From JAHFTY01 sp964584785 (GTDB lineage: Bacteria; Acidobacteriota; Terriglobia; 20CM-2-55-15), in NCBI GenBank assembly GCA_964584785.1, contig CAZPBY010000038.1, positions 11,275 through 75,274 on the forward strand: 64,000 bases of DNA, written 5' to 3'. The notes beneath the pieces are model-generated. The model ran no database searches. It was not told the origin of the DNA and worked only from the letters and a program-made list of their open reading frames with translations. The first letter of the stretch is position 1. Every line of letters starts with the position of its first letter. Made by a program: the position numbers and the translations under genes. Below, piece by piece: positions 8,749-15,465 of the stretch.

Positions 8749-10080
8749 TCAGTCGATGTTCAGCGCGCCGGTGCTGTTGCCGTGACTCTCCACCGGTACG
8801 CCGAGTTTGTTCATGAGGCTGACGTGCAAATTGGCCAAAGGCGTTCCGGCCGGCGCTTTGATGTGACGTCCGCCCTTGATCTGGCCTGACGCTCCGCCGA
8901 GCACGAGGATCGGCAGGTTCAGCGGCACGTGGCCGTTGCCTTCGCTCATTCCCGCGCCGTACATGATTGCCGAATGATCCAGCAGCGATCCGTCGCCGTC
9001 CGCTGTGTTCTTCATCTTTTCGACGAAGGTTGAAAACAACGACACGTGGTACTGGTTGATCTTCGACAGTTTCTCCATCCTCACCGGATCCCTCTGATGA
9101 TGCGATATCGGATGATGGGCATCCGGCACGCCGATCTCGGGGTACGTTCGGCCGCTGAATTCTCGTCCAATCATGAACGTCGAAACGCGGGTCACGTCGC
9201 CCTGGTATGCGAGCAGTTGGATATCGAACATCAGCCTGGCGTGATCCGCGAACGCTTCAGGGATGCCCGCGGGCCGGTTGACAAGAGGCATCTCCGCGCT
9301 GTGTTCGATCGCTTTTTGAATACGGCGTTCGACATCGCGAACACTTTCCAAATAGCCTGAAATTTTCGAGCGATCGTCCGGCCCGACTTTTTTCTGCAGA
9401 CCGGCGACTTCTTCCAGCAGTGAATCGAGAATGCTTCCTTTCTGTTGCATCCGCTGACGGCGCGCGGCGCCGTCGGTAGTGGTGCTGTCGCCGAAAAGGC
9501 GTTCGAAGGCGGCGCCTGGAGACTGCTCCATCGGCAGCGGAGAAGTCGGGCCGGACCACGAGATCGTCCCGGTGTAGACGCAACTTCGGCCAAAGTCACA
9601 GGTGGTGCCGGAATCCACGGACTCCAGCGCGATCTCGATGGAGGGAAGCGCCGTTTCTTCGGCCCACGCTTTTGCCAGAACCTGATCGACCGAAACGCCC
9701 GCGCGAAGGATGTGACTCGGCGTCGTGTCCGTGAGGAATCGTGTGCTTGCATCGGCGTGGTTGTTGTACTGGCGCTCGCCCGGAGGTGGCGGCGGGACGC
9801 TGTCCAGTCCGCTCAACACCAGCATCTGATCGCGGAATGGTTCGAGGGGTTGCAGCGTGCGTGAGAATTCGAATCCCGCTCCTTCGCTCGCCGGAAACCA
9901 ATTCCCGGGGATGACGCCGTTCGGAATGTAGATCGCACCAAATCGCGTCACGGGTTTCGCGGGTGATTTACCCAGTGCCGTCAGCGCCGGCATCATGGCG
10001 TCAAGGAACGGCAACGCCACAGTAGCGCCAAGGCCTCGGAGCACGGTACGACGCGAAATACCCTTTTTGGTGATGATCAT
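8749..10080 (-). CDS. DUF1552 family Tat-exported protein
   Basis: The start at 10080 is fixed by an ATGA overlap with the stop of the DUF1592 gene; longer in-frame versions would lie inside that gene. The 443-residue protein opens with a twin-arginine signal, GISRRTVLRGLGATVALPFL. The body is typical of DUF1552: the segments IYIPNGVIPGNWFPA and LVLSGLDSVPPPPPGERQYN, then DHSAIMYGAGMSEGNGH and LPILVLGGASGQIKGG. DUF1552 proteins are almost always encoded next to DUF1592-type cytochromes, as here. Their biochemical role is not established, and the fold near the end resembles sulfatase-like exported enzymes. The Tat signal suggests folding in the cytoplasm before export. Confidence 0.92.
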   Translation of the reverse strand: MIITKKGISRRTVLRGLGATVALPFLDAMMPALTALGKSPAKPVTRFGAIYIPNGVIPGNWFPASEGAGFEFSRTLQPLEPFRDQMLVLSGLDSVPPPPPGERQYNNHADASTRFLTDTTPSHILRAGVSVDQVLAKAWAEETALPSIEIALESVDSGTTCDFGRSCVYTGTISWSGPTSPLPMEQSPGAAFERLFGDSTTTDGAARRQRMQQKGSILDSLLEEVAGLQKKVGPDDRSKISGYLESVRDVERRIQKAIEHSAEMPLVNRPAGIPEAFADHARLMFDIQLLAYQGDVTRVSTFMIGREFSGRTYPEIGVPDAHHPISHHQRDPVRMEKLSKINQYHVSLFSTFVEKMKNTADGDGSLLDHSAIMYGAGMSEGNGHVPLNLPILVLGGASGQIKGGRHIKAPAGTPLANLHVSLMNKLGVPVESHGNSTGALNID

Positions 10081-12503
10081 GATGCGGATCTCCTGTTTTG
10101 AAATGGCATGCTCTTCACGATTCCCAGAATGATCGATGACCACCGGTAGTCGTTTGCAGCAGCCTGGCGGACGATGTTGCGGATCGACGGATTGTCGTAG
10201 TATTCGACGCTTCGCCCGAGTGCGTATGTCAGCAGCTTCGCCGTGAATGTTTCGATGTAATCGTCCTGATGGCTCAGCACGAACTTGCGAAGCCCTTGAA
10301 CGCCATTGATCGGCGTGCCATCCGCGAAGACAGCTGAGGCATCGATCGGGACACCGTCGCTTGCCGTCCGCCACCTGCCGATGGCATCGAAGTTTTCGAG
10401 GGCGAAACCCAGTGGATCCATACGCACATGGCAAGTGGCGCAGGCCGGGTTTTGACGGTGAATCTCCATTTGCTCACGCAGCGTTCGTTTCTTGCCATCC
10501 CTGTTCACGGCCGCAAGATCGGGAACGTTGGGCGGAGGCGGCGGAGGCGGCACTCCCAGCAGGTTTTCGAGAACCCAGAATCCGCGCACCACGGGTGCGG
10601 TGCGATCCGGATAAGACGTCACCATCAGCACGCCGCCCTGGCCCAGCAGGCCGCCTCGAATACCGTCCGTGAAAGTGACGCGCTGAAAACGTTCACCGTA
10701 GATGTTGGGAATTCCGTAATGCTTTGCGAGCCGCTGGTTCACGAACGAATAGTTCGCGCGGATCAGATCCACGACGCTGCGATCTTCGCGAAGCTGGCTG
10801 TCGAGAAAGAGTTCCGTTTCTTTGATGAAAGCGTCGCGGAGGTTCTCGTCCCAATCATTGAAGAGGATCAGGTCCGGCTGCCATGTATTCAGTTTTCGAA
10901 CCGTCAGCCATTGGCTTGCAAAACCATCCACGAGCGCTCTCGACCTGGGATCGCGCAGCATCCGGCGGGCCTGTTGTTCGAGGACCGCGGAGTCTTTGAG
11001 TTTGCCGCGAACGGCGATGTCGAGCAGCTGGTCGTCGGGGATGCTGTTCCATAGAAAAAACGATAAGCGTGAGGCGAGATCGACATCGCTCAAACGGTAA
11101 ATGTCGCCCGTCGCGGTTTTGGGCGGATCGGCCTCAATGCGGAAGATGAAATTGAAACTGACCAGCAGTCGTTCTAAAGCGGACTCAATGCCGCCCTCAA
11201 ATCCACCGTTCTTTTTCCCGGATTTGTAGAACCCAACGAGCGTCTGGATTTCGCCCTCGGTGACCGGCCGCCGATAGGCGCGACGCGCAAGCGTGGAAAG
11301 AATCTTCCGGGCGCATGGATCTTCGTCAGCGGGTCCTTTGGGCCGGCAAACGAAGATCATCCGGCGGCTCGCGGTTTCGCCGGGCAAGCCCGGCTGGAAC
11401 GGACCGCGGATGGCGACGGCGTCGACCGCGGCGTAGCCGTCATAGTATTCGTCGGAACCTCGGCCGAAGTCGGCCTGACGCGGCTGCTCGATACCTTCAT
11501 GCTCCCAGGGGCTGTCGACGAAAGCCACGGTGACCTTGCGTGTTCCGGCCTGAACGGGCACGCGAGCGACGAGTGCCGCATCCGCTGCGTGCATGTACAA
11601 CTCGTACTCAGTGTCCCCGACAATCTCGCCGTTCCACGACAACGGGCCGAGAATGCCTTTGGCTTCGCCGCCGACCTTGAAACGCTGGCTGAGCTTTCCG
11701 TCGATGCGCACATCCAACAGCTGCGGTGTTCCCATGCCGATGATGTAGTCGTAAACCTGGCGCCGGAGCCGTACTTTGAATTCGTATTCTCCGTCGAGCG
11801 GGAAGCTGTGGCGGACGACCAGACCGCCCCTCGATCCGAACGGAAGATCCTCGCTGGTGCGAATGTCCTGCTCCAAAAGCTTGCGAACCGGGTACAAAAC
11901 TGACGTCGGTGCGGCGCCAAGACCGGGATCGCCCACCGCGCGGCGGCTGATTTCGCGCGCCGCCGAGAGATAACGTTCCAGGTGCGACGGGGACAGCGCG
12001 AGGCTCGCAGCAATGTTGTCAAAACCTTCGTCTGCTTCATCGGGCAGGAGCATCGCTTTTGTGTCGACGTCCAGCGCCAGCAGGTCGCGGATCGCGTTCG
12101 CATACTCCGTTCGGTTCAGGCGGTGTGCGCCTACGCGCCCCGGATTCGGATTTGCGTCAGCGGCGCGGTCGAGCGCGGTTTCGAGCCGTGCCACCATCGC
12201 TTTCGATTCGGAGGGGTCCGGCCGCGGACGGCTTGCGGGAGGCATCTGGCCGGTGCGGATCTTGTGGAGAACCTTCTCAAACAGCTCGGCGTGCTTGCCG
12301 GGCTTATCAATCTCATTGCCGGTCAGGCTAAGTCCGGCTGTTCTGGCAGTGTCGTTATGGCATGCGGTGCAGTTTTTATTGAGGAAGTTGCGTTGCGGGG
12401 AAGTGGAGGGAGCCGGCGTCTGGCCTGCCGTGACGGTACCGATCACGCCGATCGCGAGAATCACTCCCAGAACGAACCTTCTCAAAAGACAAACCACCCC
12501 CAA
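10077..12503 (-). CDS. DUF1592/DUF1588/DUF1585-type large secreted cytochrome (planctomycete-type cytochrome c domain)
   Basis: This protein has about 808 residues. The start is uncertain: TTG 12503 or GTG 12497. A hydrophobic signal segment (FVLGVILAIGVIGTVTAG) is followed by the class c haem motif CTACH at about residues 45-49. A DUF1587-like part follows with LNRTEYANAIRDLLALDVD. The middle carries a carbohydrate-binding-like section, and then DUF1595/DUF1592 with LASRLSFFLWNSIPDDQLL. DUF1588 near the C-terminus holds a second haem-type motif CATCH in ACATCHVRMDPLGFALENF, and a DUF1585 helix ends the protein. Such proteins pair with DUF1552. A role in periplasmic oxidation of polymers has been suggested for the family but is not proven. 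The stop overlaps the DUF1552 start. Confidence 0.93.
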   Translation of the reverse strand: MGVVCLLRRFVLGVILAIGVIGTVTAGQTPAPSTSPQRNFLNKNCTACHNDTARTAGLSLTGNEIDKPGKHAELFEKVLHKIRTGQMPPASRPRPDPSESKAMVARLETALDRAADANPNPGRVGAHRLNRTEYANAIRDLLALDVDTKAMLLPDEADEGFDNIAASLALSPSHLERYLSAAREISRRAVGDPGLGAAPTSVLYPVRKLLEQDIRTSEDLPFGSRGGLVVRHSFPLDGEYEFKVRLRRQVYDYIIGMGTPQLLDVRIDGKLSQRFKVGGEAKGILGPLSWNGEIVGDTEYELYMHAADAALVARVPVQAGTRKVTVAFVDSPWEHEGIEQPRQADFGRGSDEYYDGYAAVDAVAIRGPFQPGLPGETASRRMIFVCRPKGPADEDPCARKILSTLARRAYRRPVTEGEIQTLVGFYKSGKKNGGFEGGIESALERLLVSFNFIFRIEADPPKTATGDIYRLSDVDLASRLSFFLWNSIPDDQLLDIAVRGKLKDSAVLEQQARRMLRDPRSRALVDGFASQWLTVRKLNTWQPDLILFNDWDENLRDAFIKETELFLDSQLREDRSVVDLIRANYSFVNQRLAKHYGIPNIYGERFQRVTFTDGIRGGLLGQGGVLMVTSYPDRTAPVVRGFWVLENLLGVPPPPPPPNVPDLAAVNRDGKKRTLREQMEIHRQNPACATCHVRMDPLGFALENFDAIGRWRTASDGVPIDASAVFADGTPINGVQGLRKFVLSHQDDYIETFTAKLLTYALGRSVEYYDNPSIRNIVRQAAANDYRWSSIILGIVKSMPFQNRRSAS

Positions 12504-12557
12504 CGGATTTGGCGCTCATGATATATCAAGGTGCTCGCAGCACGAAGTGATGCCGGT

Positions 12558-13751
12558 TTATTTCCGGCCGACGTTTTCGTACCACCGGATGGCGCCGCCA
12601 TTCCCCGTGCAAACCAAATCGATTCGCCCGTCGCCGTTGATATCCGCCGCGACACAGCTGTTCATGGCGAGTTTGTCTTCGATTCGTTGATAGACCCATT
12701 CTCCGGTGGCGGCGTTTTCAGGCGCGTAGAAGACGTGGATACCGCCGCCGGTGCGGCTGTTGTCGTTCGCGATAACGTCATCGCGGCCGTCACCGTTGAG
12801 GTCCGCGACGGCGATTTCATGTCCGCCGGCGATCTTGTCGAAGATGACGCGGCGGGCCCACTTGCCGGCGTTGTCCGTGTAAACCACGACTTCATTCCCA
12901 TGCCACGGTTCGACCGACGCAAAGAAACGCTTGCCGTCCTGACGGCCGACTCCGACATCGCTCGAGCCAAGCCGCGGCGCCTTGTCGTTAATGTGGCCGG
13001 ATGAGAGGACTTGCTTTTCGAACTTCATCGCCTCGCCCATGCCGGTTGCGCGATAAAGCACGATGCCTTCAAAACTCGCGACGAGAAACTGCTCGCGCTT
13101 GTTGCCATCCCACTGGACCGGGCGAACGCGATGAATAATGCCGGGGATGTCTTCCGTCACGATGTGGCGCTTCCAGTCGGTTGGGCTGTACCAGAAAACC
13201 GACGCCTTATCCTGATCGTAAGTGGGGCCGAGACTCCTGGCGCCGATCAGAGGGGCGTTAAGGAGTTCCTTTTTACCGTCACCGTCAAGGTCCGCCCAGG
13301 CAATGTGGTGGGATGTGGGGAACTTGTCGATCTTTTCGACTTTCCATGGTTGCGACGGGTTTCCCTGGTGACGCGCAATCCAGACAATGCCTTCGCTGTT
13401 CGCGGCCTGCATGGCAAACGAACTCTCGAATGCGATTTCCGGAATACCGTCGCCGTCGATGTCGGCCATCGCCTGATTCACAATCTGCGGCGTCTCCGAA
13501 ACCACAACGTGACGCTGCCACGTCGGGTTTTCGTACCATGCCACTTCCTGCACCTGAAGCGAGTTCGCAATGACATCCGGTTTGCCGTCCTTGTTGAAGT
13601 CCGCTGTCGCCACAGCGTAACCGCCGCGGAAATTCGTATCGATGTCGTGTGCCTGGAACTCAACCGGACCGGCAACTGGACTCGCCATCATTGTTAGAGC
13701 GATGGCTGCGATGATCAAGACGAACAGGGAAGCGAAAGGTTTGATTGGCAT
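12558..13751 (-). CDS. secreted FG-GAP/VCBS-repeat beta-propeller protein
   Basis: This 397-residue protein starts with a signal peptide (ASLFVLIIAAIALTMMASPVAG). It contains repeated FG-GAP/VCBS units with calcium-binding loops: ATADFNKDGKPDVIANS, DIDGDGIPEIAFES, DLDGDGKKELLNAPL, DLNGDGRDDVIAND and DINGDGRIDLVCTG. Together they predict a seven-bladed extracellular propeller that binds Ca2+. No catalytic residues are apparent. It begins 8 bp after the methyltransferase-PqqD gene stop and ends 54 bp before the DUF1592 gene, which places it in the same probable transcription unit. Its function is unknown. Confidence 0.9.
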   Translation of the reverse strand: MPIKPFASLFVLIIAAIALTMMASPVAGPVEFQAHDIDTNFRGGYAVATADFNKDGKPDVIANSLQVQEVAWYENPTWQRHVVVSETPQIVNQAMADIDGDGIPEIAFESSFAMQAANSEGIVWIARHQGNPSQPWKVEKIDKFPTSHHIAWADLDGDGKKELLNAPLIGARSLGPTYDQDKASVFWYSPTDWKRHIVTEDIPGIIHRVRPVQWDGNKREQFLVASFEGIVLYRATGMGEAMKFEKQVLSSGHINDKAPRLGSSDVGVGRQDGKRFFASVEPWHGNEVVVYTDNAGKWARRVIFDKIAGGHEIAVADLNGDGRDDVIANDNSRTGGGIHVFYAPENAATGEWVYQRIEDKLAMNSCVAADINGDGRIDLVCTGNGGAIRWYENVGRK

Positions 13752-13759
13752 GCACGACG

Positions 13760-15190
13760 TTATACACCCGGAGGACGCAAGTCAGAAATGCTCGAATCCG
13801 CCGGGCCGGAGTTGCAGTCGGGATGAATCGCCATGAGACAGCGGCGTGCAATTTCCCGGAATTGATCCAGCGTGATGCCCGAATCACCGGCGTTCGAGAT
13901 GAGTATTGCAGCGATGTCGTCGAGAGTGTTGCGGCCATCGATTGCCGATAGAACGATGTGTTCCGCCGGATCTTCGGTTTGAAACGTCGACTGTCCCGGG
14001 AAGGCCGGAACCGGGATATGTGTGAAGAGCAACCAGGACGGACACGATCCGGCAGTCAGTTCGCTTTCCGGAGGCCTTTCGAGCCGTGTTGCGCCAAACG
14101 CCAAAACCCGTTCCACTTTGCCGCGGCCGTTCAGTTTGGAAACCAGGTAAGGCATGGATTCGGCTTTCCAATTGTCCATGCGGAGTCCGGCGCGACCGGC
14201 GAGATCGAAGACTTCCTCGCGCGTGAATCGTCGCGTGATCGGCACGTCCTGCCGATACAGCAAAGGCCCGATGTTGATCCATCGCCCCTTCGGTTTCAAA
14301 AGCCGGTATACCTCGCTCATGAAGTTTCGAAGATCGGGCGGAATAAGGTCGATGAACCAGGGCGTCACGACAGTGTCGAATGACGCTGAGGCCACCGGTG
14401 GTTCGAGACCATCGGCCAGCATGAAGTGGAAACTTTCGTCGGTGATCGGACCATGAGGAGCCTGGAGCACCCATTTCTTGACGACGTTTTCGGCTTCATG
14501 GACCTCCGCGTTGACTTCGCGCATGGTCAAGGACTCTCCGCGAATCACACGGTGAGCCGCCACGAACAAAAATGGATCGATATCGACGACGATTGTTTCG
14601 GCTTGCGCGTCGAGCCGGTGCAGATCGTAAGCGAGGCGGCACGCCCCGGCGCCAACGACTAACATTCGTTGGGGCGTGTGGCCATCCAACACCGATCGCA
14701 CTGACGCGAGAACACGTTCGTTTTCTCCGTCCGGATCGGCAGGCCAACCCCAGTCCCGATATAGATAATGGATGTACTGAAGAGGCGCGGGAGATTCGCC
14801 GGATACCGGATCAGCAGCATCTTCACCGGCCAACTGTCGAAGGATTTCGCAAATGTCCGCGGTTTGATCGCGAACTGCTTCCATGATCCGCCGGCAACGC
14901 ATTCTTGTGAGCGGCAACAGGTCGCGCATCTCCAATTGCCGGCCGATGGACTGAATCGTCCGCTGTGCGTGCTGCTCCACCAGCGCGAGTTGCCGACGGC
15001 ATGATTGAAGATATGCCTGCGGATCTCGCAGCAACACCGGTATGCCGCCGATCCTCGGAAAGGCCGATCCGCAGTTGGAGCAGACGATGTTCACCGCTCT
15101 GACATCGAGCGGCGCCGCACAGCGCGGACAGCGAACCGTCTGGAGAATCGATGAAGTCACCGGGCCAGTATAGGTGACTCGATGTGACAT
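13760..15190 (-). CDS. zinc-ribbon / N2227-like (carnosine N-methyltransferase-like) methyltransferase / PqqD-like fusion protein
   Basis: This 476-residue protein has three parts. Residues 20-55 form a Trm112-like zinc ribbon with Cys21, 24, 37 and 40 (CPRC and CSNC) and IPVLL. Residues about 130-370 form a SAM-dependent methyltransferase with the motif MLVVGAGACRLAYDLHR, an acidic strand VVDIDPFLF, and GRWINIGPLLY, the signature of N2227-like/carnosine N-methyltransferases. Residues about 405-465 (HIVLSAIDGRNTLDDIAAIL and the following helix) resemble PqqD-like domains, which recognise peptide substrates in RiPP pathways. The methyl acceptor is unknown. No radical SAM gene or peptide precursor lies next to it. 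It is the first gene of the probable unit that runs down to the ankyrin gene. Confidence 0.8.
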   Translation of the reverse strand: MSHRVTYTGPVTSSILQTVRCPRCAAPLDVRAVNIVCSNCGSAFPRIGGIPVLLRDPQAYLQSCRRQLALVEQHAQRTIQSIGRQLEMRDLLPLTRMRCRRIMEAVRDQTADICEILRQLAGEDAADPVSGESPAPLQYIHYLYRDWGWPADPDGENERVLASVRSVLDGHTPQRMLVVGAGACRLAYDLHRLDAQAETIVVDIDPFLFVAAHRVIRGESLTMREVNAEVHEAENVVKKWVLQAPHGPITDESFHFMLADGLEPPVASASFDTVVTPWFIDLIPPDLRNFMSEVYRLLKPKGRWINIGPLLYRQDVPITRRFTREEVFDLAGRAGLRMDNWKAESMPYLVSKLNGRGKVERVLAFGATRLERPPESELTAGSCPSWLLFTHIPVPAFPGQSTFQTEDPAEHIVLSAIDGRNTLDDIAAILISNAGDSGITLDQFREIARRCLMAIHPDCNSGPADSSISDLRPPGV

Positions 15191-15250
15191 TTATGGAGAT
15201 AGTCCGTCTGATACTTTATTCATACGGCTGCTCCTGGCCAGGAGTCACAC

Positions 15251-15349
15251 ATGCGTCGTTGGGTTCTTGCAACTCTATTGATCTGTGCGCCGCTGATCTC
15301 CGCCCACGCATGCGATGGAAGTGTTGAAGCGCTAAAGATCCGCAATTGA
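15251..15349 (+). pseudogene. orphan signal-peptide ORF, probable remnant of an exported protein gene
   Basis: A 32-codon ORF starts at an ATG preceded by CAGGAG at a good distance. It encodes MRRWVLATLLICAPLISAHA, a textbook signal peptide, then about a dozen residues before a TGA. The stop lies 9 bp before the left arm of the palindromic repeat at 15358. It may be the 5' end of a secreted-protein gene whose body was lost, or a real small exported peptide; I favour the first. The rest of the 275-bp gap between 15191 and 15465 holds only the repeat. Confidence 0.35.
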
Positions 15350-15357
15350 AACGTAGC

Positions 15358-15452
15358 GTCACGAAGCCCGTCGCTGCGCTCCGGGTTCCCGCACACCTTG
15401 CCAAATCAGGGACAGAGTGCAGAACCCGGAGCGCAGCGACGGGCTTCATGAC
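15358..15452. repeat. long palindromic repeat, copy 1 (31-bp arms)
   Basis: The left arm at 15358-15388 (GTCACGAAGCCCGTCGCTGC through CGGGTTC) and the right arm at 15422-15452 are reverse complements apart from one base. They enclose a 33-base loop. The same arms recur at 35368-35453 with an unrelated loop, so this is a dispersed repeat family. It lies just downstream of the Oar-like gene stop (15466, minus strand) and could act as its terminator. Confidence 0.85.
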
Positions 15453-15465
15453 GTCCGCGTTCAGT

